Part shown: positions 19,193-29,115 of the stretch, in pieces
How the letters are laid out: each line of letters begins with the position of its first letter
How positions within the stretch are numbered: position 1 is the stretch's first letter
Source: Parvibaculum indicum
Lineage (GTDB): Bacteria; Pseudomonadota; Alphaproteobacteria; Parvibaculales; Parvibaculaceae
Assembly: GCF_011762095.1 (NCBI RefSeq)
Contig: NZ_JAASQO010000012.1
Span: 1-64,000 of the forward strand
Length of the DNA stretch: 64,000 nt
Reading direction: 5' to 3'
Notes under the pieces: generated by a model
What the model saw: the letters and a program-made list of their open reading frames with translations, nothing else
Databases searched by the model: none
Told to the model about the DNA's origin: nothing
Position numbers and translations under genes: made by a program

Positions 19193-20314
19193 ATGCCCCG
19201 TGCAATCCGCGCCATTGGCCTGATGAGCGGCACCTCCCTTGACGGTGTGGACGCAGCCTTGCTCGAAACGGACGGCGAGGGCCTGCTGAGGCGCGGCGCG
19301 GCCATGTCCACTCCCTATACCCGGGAAGAACGGCTTTTGCTGCGCATGGCGCTGGAGGAGGCGATGGGCTGGGAGCCTGGTGCGCCCATGCCGGAGGTGG
19401 TCGCCGAAGCCGAACGCCATCTGACATTCGTTCATGCCAAGGCGGTGAAGGCCCTGCTGGAAAAGGCCGGGCTTGCTGCGCATGACGTGGACCTGATCGG
19501 GTTCCACGGCCAGACGGTGCTGCATCAGCCCGAAAGGCGCCGGACGGTGCAGATCGGCCTGGGCGAGGTGCTGGCGAGCCTGACGGGCATCGACGTCGTC
19601 AATGATTTCCGCGCCGCGGATGTGGCCGCGGGCGGGCAGGGCGCCCCCTTCGTGCCGCTCTATCACAGGGCACTTGTGCGCAGCATGGGCCTTCCGGGCA
19701 CGGTCGCCGTCGTCAATATCGGCGGCGTGGGCAATGTGACCTTTATCGGCGAGGACGGCACGCTGATCGCCTTCGATACCGGTCCCGGCAATGCGCTGGT
19801 GGACGATTGGGCGCAGCGCCATCTGAACGAACCGATGGACGCCAATGGCGAGCTGGCCCGGCTGGGCGATGTCGACGAGGAGGCGCTGGCCCGGATGATG
19901 GACCATCCCTTCTTTCTACGCCGCCCGCCCAAATCGCTCGACCGGTTCGATTTCACCGACGAGGCGGTCGCGCATCTCTCTCCCGCCGACGGGGCGGCGA
20001 CGCTCACCGCCTTTACGGCGGCGGCCATCTCGCGCTCGCTGCTGCATATGCCGGAACTGCCCCGCAATTTCATCATTTGCGGCGGCGGGCGGCACAATCC
20101 CGTCCTGATGGAGGAACTGCGTGCGCGCATTCCCTCCCGCGTCGTCCGGGCGGAGGATGTGGACTGGGAAGGCGACAATATCGAGGCGGAGGCCTTCGCT
20201 TATCTGGCGGTCAGGTCGCTGCGCGGCCTGCCCCTGAGCGAGCCCGGCACGACCGGCGTGCCCGAACCGATGACGGGCGGCCGGCTTCACCGCGCGGGCC
20301 GGGCGCTGGCCTGA
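19193..20314 (+). CDS. anmK: 1,6-anhydro-N-acetylmuramic acid kinase
   Basis: Phosphorylates and opens 1,6-anhydroMurNAc released by lytic transglycosylases, returning it to the amino-sugar pool in peptidoglycan recycling. Family signatures: GLMSGTSLDGVDAAL at the N-terminus, HGQTVLHQP, NDFRAADVAAGGQGAP, NIGGVGNVT, FDTGPGNALVDDW and CGGGRHNPVLM. At 373 aa it is the normal size. ATG 19193 follows a GAGAAGA-type ribosome site. It sits next to tyrS, as in many alphaproteobacteria. Confidence 0.96.
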   Translation: MPRAIRAIGLMSGTSLDGVDAALLETDGEGLLRRGAAMSTPYTREERLLLRMALEEAMGWEPGAPMPEVVAEAERHLTFVHAKAVKALLEKAGLAAHDVDLIGFHGQTVLHQPERRRTVQIGLGEVLASLTGIDVVNDFRAADVAAGGQGAPFVPLYHRALVRSMGLPGTVAVVNIGGVGNVTFIGEDGTLIAFDTGPGNALVDDWAQRHLNEPMDANGELARLGDVDEEALARMMDHPFFLRRPPKSLDRFDFTDEAVAHLSPADGAATLTAFTAAAISRSLLHMPELPRNFIICGGGRHNPVLMEELRARIPSRVVRAEDVDWEGDNIEAEAFAYLAVRSLRGLPLSEPGTTGVPEPMTGGRLHRAGRALA

Positions 20315-20321
20315 GGAAGGA

Positions 20322-20978
20322 TCAGCCCTTCTCGGGAGCCTGGGCGAGCCGCTTGTCGAGATAGCCGCCGACGACGTCCACGAGGTCGTTCAGGTGCTTC
20401 TCGAAGAAATGATTGGCGCCCTCGATCGTCTGGTGTTCGATGGTGATGCCCTTCTGCGTCTTGAGACGCTCGACGAGCTTCTGCACATCGGCCTGCGGCG
20501 CGACCTGGTCGGCGCTGCCATTGAGGATCAGGCCCGATGAGGGGCAGGGCGCCAGGAACGAGAAATCGTACATATTGGCCTGCGGCGCGACGGAGATGAA
20601 TCCCTCGATCTCCGGGCGGCGCATCAGCACCTGCATGGCGATCCAGGCGCCGAAGGAAAAGCCGCCGATCCAGCACTGCCCGGCATCCGGGTTCTGCGCC
20701 TGCAGCCAGTCCAGCGCCGAGGCGGCGTCCGAAAGCTCGCCAATGCCTGAATCGAACGCGCCCTGGGAGCGGCCCACACCCCGGAAATTGAAGCGCATGA
20801 CCGAAAAGCCACGCTCCAGGAAGGTCTGGAACAGGGCCAGCGTCACGGAATTGTTCATCGTGCCGCCGAATTGCGGGTGCGGGTGCAGCACCAGCGCGAC
20901 CGGCGCATTCGGGGTCTTGTTGTGATGGTAACGGCCTTCGATACGGCCGGCGGGACCGTTGAAAATCACTTCAGGCAT
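20322..20978 (-). CDS. Alpha/beta hydrolase (dienelactone-hydrolase-like)
   Basis: Small (218 aa) cytoplasmic serine hydrolase of unknown substrate. It shows the oxyanion-region HPHPQFGGTM, the strand RFNFRGVGRSQG, nucleophile Ser in GFSFGA, catalytic Asp in GSADQV and His in GANHFF. The family is common in proteobacteria and usually annotated only as alpha/beta hydrolase. It converges on anmK with seven bases between the stops and is divergent from iscR. Confidence 0.88.
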   Translation of the reverse strand: MPEVIFNGPAGRIEGRYHHNKTPNAPVALVLHPHPQFGGTMNNSVTLALFQTFLERGFSVMRFNFRGVGRSQGAFDSGIGELSDAASALDWLQAQNPDAGQCWIGGFSFGAWIAMQVLMRRPEIEGFISVAPQANMYDFSFLAPCPSSGLILNGSADQVAPQADVQKLVERLKTQKGITIEHQTIEGANHFFEKHLNDLVDVVGGYLDKRLAQAPEKG

Positions 20979-21285
20979 GTGTGCTTTCTCGGCATTAACG
21001 CTGGGAAGGGCTATTCCCGATGGTCTATCTGGGAATTATTTTCGCCGATTTTGCCTGTTTCCTCTGGAAAAATCGGTACGAGGTGCTAGATAGTTGACTT
21101 AAGAGGTCGGGAAATTCCCGCCCCATGGAAACGGCTTCCAAGAGGTCCGGCGGCCTTTGTGCTGCACTGCGGAAGCAAGATAGGGCATCGCCATGTCTCA
21201 GGGCGCATGTTCTTAACACAGGCATTGGACTGGTTTGCAAGCTTTTCGCGCGCTCCGACCGGTGCCGACGTAAAAGGAGTATGTC
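20979..21285. other. Divergent promoter region between the hydrolase and iscR
   Basis: About 307 bases with no gene. It holds the IscR-type operator at 21090-21115, roughly 170 bases before the iscR start, which implies a long leader for the suf operon. A TTGACT word inside the box can act as a -35 element. Nothing else is recognised. Confidence 0.6.
21090..21115 (+). promoter_or_regulatory. IscR-type operator upstream of the suf operon
   Basis: The halves ATAGTTGACT and GGTCGGGAAAT flank a TAAGA centre. This matches the form of [2Fe-2S]-IscR type 1 boxes, including a GACT...GTC core. TTGACT at its centre doubles as a -35 hexamer, so bound IscR would block RNA polymerase. This fits repression of iscR-suf when clusters are plentiful. 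Confidence 0.72.
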
Positions 21286-21771
21286 GTGAAGCTGACAACG
21301 AAAGGCCGCTACGCGGTCATGGCCATGGCCGATCTGGCGCGTCATTCCAGCGGCAATCCGGTCGCTCTCGCGGAGATCGCCGAGCGTCAGGAAATTTCGC
21401 TGTCCTATCTGGAGCAGCTTTTCGCCAAATTGCGCCGTGGCAGCCTGGTCAAGAGTGTGCGCGGTCCCGGCGGCGGCTATCTGCTCGCCCGGGGTGCCGA
21501 CGCCATCCGCATTTCGGACGTCATCATGGCGGTGGACGAGCCGATCAAGGCGACGCGCTGCGAACTGGGTTCGCCGAAGGGCTGTCTCGCCTCGTCGGGC
21601 CGGTGCATCACGCATGATCTGTGGGAAGGCCTGAGCCAGCAGATTCACGTCTATCTGAATTCCGTGTCGCTGGGCGACGTGATCGACGGCCGCCTCGCAG
21701 GCGGAGCCATGGTGACGCGGCCCGGATCGGAAGAGCTTCCCGCCCGGGCACCTGTCGCCGCCGCGAGCTGA
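21286..21771 (+). CDS. iscR: Rrf2-family Fe-S cluster regulator IscR
   Basis: Transcription factor that senses Fe-S status and controls the suf operon it begins. The N-terminal winged helix (MKLTTKGRYAVMAMADLA, ISLSYLEQLFAKLR, RGPGGGYLLAR) is typical of Rrf2 proteins. The cluster ligands are Cys92, Cys100, Cys107 and His110, arranged as in IscR; the spacing between cysteines is 8 and 7, slightly wider than in E. coli. At 161 aa it has an Ala/Pro-rich tail. ATG 21286 follows AAGGAG. An IscR-type box lies upstream. Confidence 0.95.
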   Translation: MKLTTKGRYAVMAMADLARHSSGNPVALAEIAERQEISLSYLEQLFAKLRRGSLVKSVRGPGGGYLLARGADAIRISDVIMAVDEPIKATRCELGSPKGCLASSGRCITHDLWEGLSQQIHVYLNSVSLGDVIDGRLAGGAMVTRPGSEELPARAPVAAAS

Positions 21772-21837
21772 AATTCCATCTCCTCCGGGCCGCTTCCGCC
21801 CCTGGCTCCCGCCGGTGCCGATCGGGGCCCGGAATGA

Positions 21838-23064
21838 ATGTCGCAGGGTGATAACAAGGCGATGACGATGAAACGCGCCTATCTGGACCACAACGCAACG
21901 ACCATGCTGCGGCCCGAAGCCGCGGCGGCGGTCATGCGTGCGCTGGCCGCGCCGGGCATGGGGCTGGGCAACGCCTCCTCCGTGCATGCGGAAGGGCGCG
22001 CGGCGCGCAAGCTGGTCGAGGCGGCGCGGAGCCAGGTAAAGGCGCTGGTCAACGCGGGTGATGCCGGGCTCGTCTTCACGAGCGGCGGCACCGAGGCCGC
22101 CCATCTCGCCCTTCATGCGGCAAGGGCCGGCGCGGATGTCGAAAGGCTGATCGTCTGCACTGTGGAGCATAGCGCGGTGCGGGCCCCGGCGGAGGCCATC
22201 GGCCTGCCGCTGTCATGGCTGCCGGTGGATGCCGATGGCGTGGCCGATCTCGCGGCACTGAAGACCCTGCTGGCCGAGCCGGGCAAGCCGCTGGTCGCGC
22301 TGATGTGGGCGAACAACGAAACAGGCGTCATCCAGCCGGTAAAGGACGCAGCCGAGCTGACGCATGAAGCGGGTGGATTGCTGCTCACCGATGCGGTGCA
22401 GGCGGCGGGCAAGCTGTCCGTGGATTTCACGGATGCGGATGTGGACATGATGCTCCTGGCCGGGCACAAGCTGGGCGGTCCTCTGGGCACGGGCGCACTT
22501 GTGTTCCGTAGCGGCCTGTCCGTCGAACCGCTGCAGCTTGGGGGCGGGCAGGAAATGCGGCGCCGGGCCGGCAGCGAGAATGTACCGGGCATTGCCGGCT
22601 TCGGCGCGGCGGCCCGGGCGGCGAACGCGGCGCTGGACGGATTTTCCGGGCTTTCGCTTCTTCGCGACCTGCTGGAGGAGCGGATTGCGGACATCGCGAC
22701 CGATGCGGTGTTCTTCGGCGCCAGGGCGGCGCGGCTGCCCAATACGAGCTATGTTTCGGCCCCCGGCCTCGACGCGGAGCGGCTGGTGATGATGCTGGAT
22801 CTCGACGGCATTGCCGTCAGCGCCGGCGCGGCCTGTTCTTCCGGCAAGGTAGGGCGGCCGCATGTACTCGATGCGATGGGCGTCGAGGACGAAATTTCCA
22901 GGGGTGCGGTCCGGGTGAGCCTGGGCTGGAACAGCACCGAGGACGATGTGAACCGGTTCGTCGAAAGCTGGTCGCGCGCCTATGTGAAGGCGAAGAAGCG
23001 GCCTCTGGCGGACGGAAGTGAGACAAGCGGGCGCAACGCGGCGCTCGCGGAAGTGGAGAGTTGA
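21838..23064 (+). CDS. Class V cysteine desulfurase (IscS/NifS type)
   Basis: PLP enzyme that takes sulfur from cysteine for cluster assembly. Signatures: [14 protein letters not shown] at the N-terminus, [21 protein letters not shown], the PLP Lys in [12 protein letters not shown], and the active-site Cys in [10 protein letters not shown], the mobile-loop type of IscS rather than SufS. It is the second gene of a suf operon that also has its own SufS, an arrangement usual in alphaproteobacteria. ATG 21838 is taken; an in-frame ATG at 21862 ([11 protein letters not shown]) is equally plausible. The stop is one base before sufB. Confidence 0.93.
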   Translation: MSQGDNKAMTMKRAYLDHNATTMLRPEAAAAVMRALAAPGMGLGNASSVHAEGRAARKLVEAARSQVKALVNAGDAGLVFTSGGTEAAHLALHAARAGADVERLIVCTVEHSAVRAPAEAIGLPLSWLPVDADGVADLAALKTLLAEPGKPLVALMWANNETGVIQPVKDAAELTHEAGGLLLTDAVQAAGKLSVDFTDADVDMMLLAGHKLGGPLGTGALVFRSGLSVEPLQLGGGQEMRRRAGSENVPGIAGFGAAARAANAALDGFSGLSLLRDLLEERIADIATDAVFFGARAARLPNTSYVSAPGLDAERLVMMLDLDGIAVSAGAACSSGKVGRPHVLDAMGVEDEISRGAVRVSLGWNSTEDDVNRFVESWSRAYVKAKKRPLADGSETSGRNAALAEVES

Positions 23065-23065
23065 A

Positions 23066-24514
23066 ATGGCGGCCGTCAAGGAGACAGTCGAAACCGTTGG
23101 CGAAGTGGAGAAGTACAAATATGGCTTTTCCACCGAGATCGAATCCGAAAAGGCCCCTATCGGCCTGACGGAGGATACCGTTCGCTATATCTCCGCGAAA
23201 AAGGACGAGCCGGAGTGGATGCTGGAATGGCGTCTGGAAGCCTTCCGCCGCTGGAAGAACATGAAGGAGCCTACCTGGGCCAAGGTGTTCTATCCGACGA
23301 TGGATTACCAGAACGCCTATTACTACGCCGCGCCGAAGCAGACCGTCGCGCCGGAAAGCCTCGACGAGGTGGACCCCAAGCTTCTCGAAACCTATGAGAA
23401 GCTCGGCATCCCGCTCGAGGAACAGAAGATGCTGGCCGGCGTCGCGGTGGATGCCGTCTTCGATAGCGTGTCCGTCGTCACCACCTTCAAGGAAAAGCTG
23501 AAGGAAGCGGGCGTCATTTTCTGTCCGATCTCCGAAGCGATCCGCGACTATCCGGAGCTGGTGAAGAAATATCTCGGCAGCGTCGTTCCGGTGACGGACA
23601 ATTTCTTTGCGACGCTCAACTCCGCCGTCTTTTCCGACGGATCTTTCGTCTACATCCCCAAGGGCGTGCGCTGTCCGATGGAGCTGTCGACCTATTTCCG
23701 GATCAACGAGAAGCAGACCGGCCAGTTCGAACGCACGCTCATCGTGGCCGAAGAGGGCTCCTATGTGAGCTACCTCGAAGGCTGTACCGCGCCGCAGCGC
23801 GACGAGAACCAGCTTCATGCCGCCGTGGTCGAACTGGTGGCGATGGACGATGCGGAGATCAAATACTCCACCGTCCAGAACTGGTATCCCGGCGACGAGG
23901 AAGGCAAGGGCGGCATCTATAACTTCGTGACGAAGCGCGGCGACTGCCGGGGCAGGAACTCGAAGATTTCCTGGACGCAGGTGGAGACGGGCTCCGCCAT
24001 CACGTGGAAATATCCGAGCTGCATCCTGCGCGGCGACAATTCGCGCGGCGAGTTCTATTCCATCGCCATTTCCAACACGAAGCAGCAGGTGGACAGCGGT
24101 ACCAAGATGATCCATCTCGGCAAGAACACGTCGAGCCGGATCGTCTCCAAGGGCATTTCCGCCGGCGGCTCGTCGAACACCTATCGCGGGCTCGTCTCGG
24201 TGCACAAGAAGGCGGAGAACGTCCGCAACTTCACGCAATGCGACAGCCTGCTGATCGGCGATAAATGTTCCGCGCACACCGTGCCCTATATCGAGGCGAA
24301 AAACCCGACCGCCATTCTGGAGCATGAGGCGACGACCTCGAAGATCAGCGACGAACAGCTCTTCTATTGCATGCAGCGCGGCGTGCCGGAAGAGGAGGCG
24401 GTCGCGCTCATCGTCAACGGGTTCTGCCGCGACGTATTGCAGCAGCTCCCCATGGAATTTGCCGTCGAGGCGCAGAAGCTCGTCGGCATCAGCCTTGAAG
24501 GCAGCGTCGGTTGA
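23066..24514 (+). CDS. sufB: Fe-S cluster assembly scaffold SufB
   Basis: Scaffold subunit of the SufBCD complex on which clusters are built. The 482-aa sequence has the N-terminal SufB region ([13 protein letters not shown]) and the beta-helix core with [42 protein letters not shown], and the C-terminal region [20 protein letters not shown]. Start ATG 23066 is set by GGAGAG five bases upstream and lies one base after the desulfurase stop, so the genes are tightly coupled. Frames beginning earlier run into the previous gene. Confidence 0.97.
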   Translation: MAAVKETVETVGEVEKYKYGFSTEIESEKAPIGLTEDTVRYISAKKDEPEWMLEWRLEAFRRWKNMKEPTWAKVFYPTMDYQNAYYYAAPKQTVAPESLDEVDPKLLETYEKLGIPLEEQKMLAGVAVDAVFDSVSVVTTFKEKLKEAGVIFCPISEAIRDYPELVKKYLGSVVPVTDNFFATLNSAVFSDGSFVYIPKGVRCPMELSTYFRINEKQTGQFERTLIVAEEGSYVSYLEGCTAPQRDENQLHAAVVELVAMDDAEIKYSTVQNWYPGDEEGKGGIYNFVTKRGDCRGRNSKISWTQVETGSAITWKYPSCILRGDNSRGEFYSIAISNTKQQVDSGTKMIHLGKNTSSRIVSKGISAGGSSNTYRGLVSVHKKAENVRNFTQCDSLLIGDKCSAHTVPYIEAKNPTAILEHEATTSKISDEQLFYCMQRGVPEEEAVALIVNGFCRDVLQQLPMEFAVEAQKLVGISLEGSVG

Positions 24515-24532
24515 CGCGAGAGGAAAAGAGTA

Positions 24533-25285
24533 ATGCTTGAGATCAAGAACCTGCACGTGGAAGTCGGCGGCAACGAGATCCTGAAAGGGATCGACCTTGA
24601 GGTCGGCGCAGGCGAGGTGCACGCCATCATGGGACCGAACGGGTCGGGCAAGTCGACGCTTTCCTACGTGCTGTCGGGCCGCGAGGGCTATGAGGTCACG
24701 CAAGGCTCCATCGCCTATAAGGGGCAGGACGTGCTGGAAATGAGCGTGGACGAGCGCGCCGCGGCGGGCATCTTCCTCGCGTTCCAGTATCCGATCGAAA
24801 TTCCCGGCGTCACCACCATGACTTTCCTCAAGACGGCGTTGAACGCGCAGCGCAAGGCGCGCGGCGAGGAGGAACTGGACGCGGTAAAGTTCCTGAAGCT
24901 GGTGCGTGAAAAGGCAAAGCCCCTCAACGTGACCGACGAGATGCTGAAACGGCCGCTCAATGTCGGCTTCTCGGGCGGCGAAAAGAAGCGCGCGGAAATC
25001 CTCCAGATGGCGATCCTGGAACCCTGGTTCGCGATACTGGACGAAACCGACTCCGGCCTCGATATCGACGCGCTGAAGACGGTGTCGGAAGGCGTGAACG
25101 CCTTGCGCTCGCCCGAGCGCTCCATGCTGGTGATTACGCATTACCAGCGCCTGCTCGACTACATCGTGCCCGACAAGGTGCATGTGCTCTCCAAGGGTCG
25201 CATCGTGAAGACCGGCGGCAAGGAGCTGGCGCTCGAGCTGGAAAAATCGGGCTACGCGGAATATGGCGCCGACGAAGCGGCGTGA
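24533..25285 (+). CDS. sufC: Fe-S cluster assembly ATPase SufC
   Basis: ABC-type ATPase that drives conformational changes in SufB-SufD. It shows Walker A GPNGSGKST, the Q-loop region LAFQYPIEIPGV, ABC signature FSGGEKKRAEI, Walker B AILDETDSGLD and switch His in VITHYQRLL. The DETDSGLD form (Thr-Asp) is specific to SufC among ABC ATPases. At 250 aa it is the normal size. ATG 24533 follows GAGAGGAAAAGAG. Confidence 0.98.
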   Translation: MLEIKNLHVEVGGNEILKGIDLEVGAGEVHAIMGPNGSGKSTLSYVLSGREGYEVTQGSIAYKGQDVLEMSVDERAAAGIFLAFQYPIEIPGVTTMTFLKTALNAQRKARGEEELDAVKFLKLVREKAKPLNVTDEMLKRPLNVGFSGGEKKRAEILQMAILEPWFAILDETDSGLDIDALKTVSEGVNALRSPERSMLVITHYQRLLDYIVPDKVHVLSKGRIVKTGGKELALELEKSGYAEYGADEAA

Positions 25286-25321
25286 ATCGGCACCCTGAAT
25301 TGACGTTTTTGAGTGAGACAA

Positions 25322-26665
25322 ATGACTGACGCGATAGCGCAGAGTTTTATCGACACTTTCGAGCGGGAGCGCGATGCGCTGCCCGGCGCGGGTGGCTGGC
25401 TGGCTGCGCGGCGCGAGGCCGCGATCCGCGAACTGGCCGATGCCGGACTTCCGCATCGTCGCCTTGAAGACTGGAAATATACCGACCTGCGCGACGTGTT
25501 GGAGAAAGCCGCCTTCGCCCCGGCACCGGCTCATCAAGGTGCGGTGTTGCTGCCGGAAGGAGACGCGGGTTCAGGCGCGGCGCTTTTCCATGCCATCGAC
25601 CGGCACAAGATCGTCTTCGTGAATGGCCGTCTCAATCATGCCCTTTCCGATATGGATGGGCTGCCGGAGGGTGTCGCGCTTCGGCCCCTGGCCGAGGCAC
25701 TGGAACAGGACTGGGCCAAGGCGGCAATCGAACGACGCTTCGACACCAATCCGCAGGCGCAATCCATTTCCGGCCTCAACCTGGCGCTGATGGCGGACGG
25801 TGTGGCGCTGCATGTCGCGGAAGGCGTGGCGCTCGACAAACCGCTGCACCTCATTTTTCTCGCCGCCGATGACGGCGCATCCCATGCGCGCAATCTCGTG
25901 CGTTTGGAAAAGAATGCGCAGGCGACCGTGTTCGAGACCCATGCCTCGGCGGGCGCGGCGCATTATTTCGCCGACCAGGTGACGGAAGTGTCCCTCGGCA
26001 TCGGGGCGACCCTCAATCACATCAAGCTGCAGGACGAGGCGGCAAAGGCCGTGCATCTATCGACCATGCGCGCGGCCCTGTCGGAAAAGGCGAAGCTGGA
26101 CAGCTTCACGCTCATTCTCGGCGCGGGCGTATCGCGCGGCCAGACCTTCGTCGAGTTCGAGGGCGGCGAGGCGGAAGCCCATGTGAACGGTGCCTATGCA
26201 TTGCGCGGAGAACAGCATGCCGACCAGTTCTGCGTGGTCGACCATGCCGTGCCGGAAAGCAACAGCCACACGCATTTCAAGGGCGTACTCGACGACCGGT
26301 CCCAGGGCATCTTTCAGGGCAAGGTGATCGTGCGCCCCGACGCGCAGAAAACCGATGGCCGTCAGATGACCAATGCACTGCTGCTCTCGCGCGATGCGTC
26401 GGTCAATGCCAAGCCGGAACTCGAGATCTATGCCGACGACGTGCAATGCGCGCATGGCTCGACCATCGGCGAGTTGGACAAGGACGCGCTTTTCTATCTG
26501 CGCTCGCGCGGGATCGACGAGATGACGGCGCGGCAATTGCTGATTTCGGCGTTTCTGGACGAAGCGCTGGACTATGCGCCCCATGAGGAAGCGCGCGCCG
26601 AACTTAAAGCACTGGTCGCGGGCTGGTTCGAGGCCGGCAGCCTTTCGGCGGAGGACATCGTATGA
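25322..26665 (+). CDS. sufD: Fe-S cluster assembly protein SufD
   Basis: Partner of SufB in the scaffold complex, thought to help iron entry. About 447 aa, with the N-terminal R-x-E-DWKYTDLR motif (RRLEDWKYTDL) and beta-helix core. C-terminal signatures are VPESNSHTHFKGVLDDRSQGIFQGKV, DGRQMTNALLLS, CAHGSTIGELDKDALFYLRSRGI and the adjoining helix. ATG 25322 is preferred over a GTG at 25313. The stop overlaps the sufS start by four bases (ATGA). Confidence 0.96.
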   Translation: MTDAIAQSFIDTFERERDALPGAGGWLAARREAAIRELADAGLPHRRLEDWKYTDLRDVLEKAAFAPAPAHQGAVLLPEGDAGSGAALFHAIDRHKIVFVNGRLNHALSDMDGLPEGVALRPLAEALEQDWAKAAIERRFDTNPQAQSISGLNLALMADGVALHVAEGVALDKPLHLIFLAADDGASHARNLVRLEKNAQATVFETHASAGAAHYFADQVTEVSLGIGATLNHIKLQDEAAKAVHLSTMRAALSEKAKLDSFTLILGAGVSRGQTFVEFEGGEAEAHVNGAYALRGEQHADQFCVVDHAVPESNSHTHFKGVLDDRSQGIFQGKVIVRPDAQKTDGRQMTNALLLSRDASVNAKPELEIYADDVQCAHGSTIGELDKDALFYLRSRGIDEMTARQLLISAFLDEALDYAPHEEARAELKALVAGWFEAGSLSAEDIV

Positions 26666-27909
26666 ACGCGCCTGCATTGAATGAAAAACAGGCATTCGAC
26701 GTGGAGCGGATCCGCGCTGACTTCCCGATCCTGTCGCGCGAGGTCTATGGCAAGCCGCTCGTCTATCTGGACAGCGCCGCTTCGGCGCAAAAGCCGAAAG
26801 CGGTGATCGACGCGGTCAGCGATGTCTATTTGCACGAATACGCCAATGTTCATCGCGGCATGCATTATCTCTCCAATGCGGCGACGGAGAAGTTCGAGGA
26901 AGCGCGAAAGACGGCCCGGACATTCTTCAATGCCGCGCAGGAAGAGGAAATCATCTTCGCCGCGGGCGCGACGGATGCGATCAATCTGGTTGCGTCGTCC
27001 TGGGCCGAGCCGCGCATCGAGGAAGGCGACGAGATCATCCTCAGCCTGCTCGAGCATCATTCGAATATCGTGCCATGGCATTTCCTGCGGGAACGCTTCG
27101 GCGCGGTGCTGAAATGGATACCGCTGACCGATGAAGGCGATGTCGATTTCGACGCCTACAAGGCCGCCTTCGGTCCGCGCACCAAATTCGTCGCCATGTC
27201 GCAAATGTCGAATGCGCTCGGCACGATTACGCCGCTGAAGGAAATGATCGACGTCGCGCATGAGCATGATGTGCCTGTGCTGGTGGATGGCTGCCAGGGC
27301 GCGGTGCATATGCCGACGGATGTTCAGGCGCTGGATTGCGACTTTTACGTCTGCTCGGGCCACAAGCTCTACGGGCCGACCGGCATCGGGCTGCTTTACG
27401 CCAAGCGTGAACATCTCGACGCCATGCGGCCCTATCGCGGCGGTGGCGAAATGATCCGCGAAGTGGCGATGGACGAGATCACCTATGCCGACCCGCCGCA
27501 TCGTTTCGAGGCCGGCACACCGCCCATCGCACAGGCCATCGGGCTTGGCGTGGCACTGGACTACATGATGGATATCGGCCGCGAGGCCATTTTCGCGCAT
27601 GAGATGACGCTGCTGGACTATGCGACCCGGCGTCTGTCGGAGGTCGAAGGCTTGCGCATTATCGGCACCTCGAAGCGGAAGGGCAGTATCATCTCCTTCG
27701 TGATGGACAATGCGCATGCCCATGACATTGCGACCGTGATCGACCGCGCGGGCGTCGCGGTGCGCGCCGGGCACCATTGCGCCCAGCCGGTAATGGAGCG
27801 CTACGGCGTGGGGGCGACATCGCGTGCTTCCATCGCCATGTATAATACGACGAAGGATGTCGATGCGCTGGTCGACGCGCTGATCGACTCCAGGAAATTC
27901 TTCGGATGA
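26662..27909 (+). CDS. sufS: Cysteine desulfurase SufS (group II)
   Basis: PLP-dependent desulfurase of the SUF system. Signatures: DFPILSREVYGKPLVYLDSAASAQKP, VHRGMHYLS, GATDAINLVA, HHSNIVPW, VDGCQG, PLP Lys235 in CSGHKLYGP, and catalytic Cys near residue 370 in RAGHHCAQP. The short-loop active site is that of SufS/CsdA proteins, which normally need a sulfur acceptor such as SufE or SufU. No sufE or sufU lies in this operon. At 415 aa it is the normal length. Starts inside the sufD stop. Confidence 0.97.
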   Translation: MNAPALNEKQAFDVERIRADFPILSREVYGKPLVYLDSAASAQKPKAVIDAVSDVYLHEYANVHRGMHYLSNAATEKFEEARKTARTFFNAAQEEEIIFAAGATDAINLVASSWAEPRIEEGDEIILSLLEHHSNIVPWHFLRERFGAVLKWIPLTDEGDVDFDAYKAAFGPRTKFVAMSQMSNALGTITPLKEMIDVAHEHDVPVLVDGCQGAVHMPTDVQALDCDFYVCSGHKLYGPTGIGLLYAKREHLDAMRPYRGGGEMIREVAMDEITYADPPHRFEAGTPPIAQAIGLGVALDYMMDIGREAIFAHEMTLLDYATRRLSEVEGLRIIGTSKRKGSIISFVMDNAHAHDIATVIDRAGVAVRAGHHCAQPVMERYGVGATSRASIAMYNTTKDVDALVDALIDSRKFFG

Positions 27910-27916
27910 GGGCAGG

Positions 27917-28309
27917 ATGACGACCGAAGATGTAAAGGCGATGGACGGAACGCAGGCACCGGGAGAAGAGGCGGAGACCCCCTCTGCCATCCCGCCCGAA
28001 GAGCTTGAGCGGCTGACCGATGACATCATCGCCGCGCTCAAGACCGTCTACGATCCGGAAATCCCGGTCGATGTTTATGAGCTGGGCCTCATCTACAAGG
28101 TCGATGTGTCGGACGACCGCGACGTGAAGGTGGAGATGACGCTGACTGCGCCGGGCTGCCCGGTCGCCGGGCAGATGCCCGAATGGGTGGCCGATGCCGT
28201 GCGCACGGTCGAGGGTGTCAACGACGTCGATGTGGACATGGTGTTCGATCCGCCCTGGGACCCGAGCCGCATGTCGGACGAGGCGCGCGTTGCGCTCAAC
28301 ATGTATTGA
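27917..28309 (+). CDS. SUF-associated DUF59/MIP18-family protein (SufT-like)
   Basis: Small (130 aa) maturation factor for Fe-S proteins. The core DUF59 signature is clear: LKTVYDPEIPVDVYELGLIYKV and TLTAPGCPVAGQMPEWV with its conserved Cys, then DPPWDPSRMSDEAR at the C-terminus. The N-terminal 35 residues are variable and acidic. In alphaproteobacteria this gene regularly follows sufS, and it is placed in the same operon here (seven bases after sufS). Confidence 0.93.
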   Translation: MTTEDVKAMDGTQAPGEEAETPSAIPPEELERLTDDIIAALKTVYDPEIPVDVYELGLIYKVDVSDDRDVKVEMTLTAPGCPVAGQMPEWVADAVRTVEGVNDVDVDMVFDPPWDPSRMSDEARVALNMY

Positions 28310-28355
28310 GGCTTGAAGCAGACCCCCTGAAACGCCATTTCAGGGGTTAAGGAGA

Positions 28356-28724
28356 ATGGCAATGCAACGCGAAAGGCCCAAGGCTATTTCATTGACCGAT
28401 CGCGCCGCGGAGCGGATGAAGGCGATCATGTCGGCGTCGGAAGGCAGATATGTCGGTGTGCGCATCGGCGTAAAGAATGGCGGCTGCGCAGGCATGGAAT
28501 ACACCATGGATTACGCCGAGGAGGTGAACCCCATGGACGAGGTGGTCGAGGATCGCGGCGTGAAGATCCTGATCGACCCCAAGGCGATCCTTTTCCTGCT
28601 GGGCACCGAGATGGATTACGAGATCGACAAGTTTTCAAGCGGCTTCCGCTTCAACAATCCCAATGTAACCGATGCATGCGGCTGCGGCGAGAGCGTGACC
28701 ATCGTTCCCGCGCAGGCCGACTGA
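28356..28724 (+). CDS. sufA: A-type Fe-S carrier protein (SufA/ErpA-like)
   Basis: Carries assembled clusters to target proteins. The 122-aa protein has the three A-type cysteines: one in KNGGCAGMEY and the pair in DACGCGES near the C-terminus. A Lys/Arg-rich start leads into SLTDRAAERMKAIM. A clear AAGGAG site precedes ATG 28356. Last core gene of the suf operon, about 46 bases after sufT, a gap containing a small AACGCCATTTC/GGGGTT structure but no real terminator. Confidence 0.93.
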   Translation: MAMQRERPKAISLTDRAAERMKAIMSASEGRYVGVRIGVKNGGCAGMEYTMDYAEEVNPMDEVVEDRGVKILIDPKAILFLLGTEMDYEIDKFSSGFRFNNPNVTDACGCGESVTIVPAQAD

Positions 28725-28725
28725 C

Positions 28726-29115
28726 ATGGCCGTCGGCGCGGAGTACAAGGCCTTTGTCCGCGAACAGCTGGAGGCCTTGGGCCCCGTGCGGATCCGCGCC
28801 ATGTTCGGCGGCGCAGGCGTCTATTTCGACGATCTGATGTTCGGCCTCATCGCCGGCGAAACGCTCTACTTCAAGGTCGACGACCAGAACCGCTCCGCCT
28901 TCGAGGAAGAAGGACAGACGCCGTTCATGTACCAGCCGCCGCCAAGGGACGGGCAGGCGCGCAAGGCCATTTCAATGTCCTATTACGAAGTGCCGGAAAG
29001 GCTTTACGATGATCCCGACGAAATGGTCGCCTGGGCACGTGATGCCCTGAGCGCGGCCATGCGGGCAAAGGCCGGCAAGAAACCGAAAACGAAAAAGCGG
29101 AGCAGGGCGGGATGA
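28726..29115 (+). CDS. TfoX/Sxy N-terminal domain protein
   Basis: 129-aa protein with only the TfoX N-terminal fold: AYKAFVREQLEALGPVRIRAMFGGAGVYFDDLMFGLI, TLYFKVDDQNR and SYYEVPERLYDDP. In gamma-proteobacteria the full-length family controls competence; stand-alone N-terminal domains in alphaproteobacteria have no settled function. It starts one base after the sufA stop, so it is co-transcribed with suf, and ends in a Lys-rich tail overlapping the next gene by four bases. Confidence 0.85.
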   Translation: MAVGAEYKAFVREQLEALGPVRIRAMFGGAGVYFDDLMFGLIAGETLYFKVDDQNRSAFEEEGQTPFMYQPPPRDGQARKAISMSYYEVPERLYDDPDEMVAWARDALSAAMRAKAGKKPKTKKRSRAG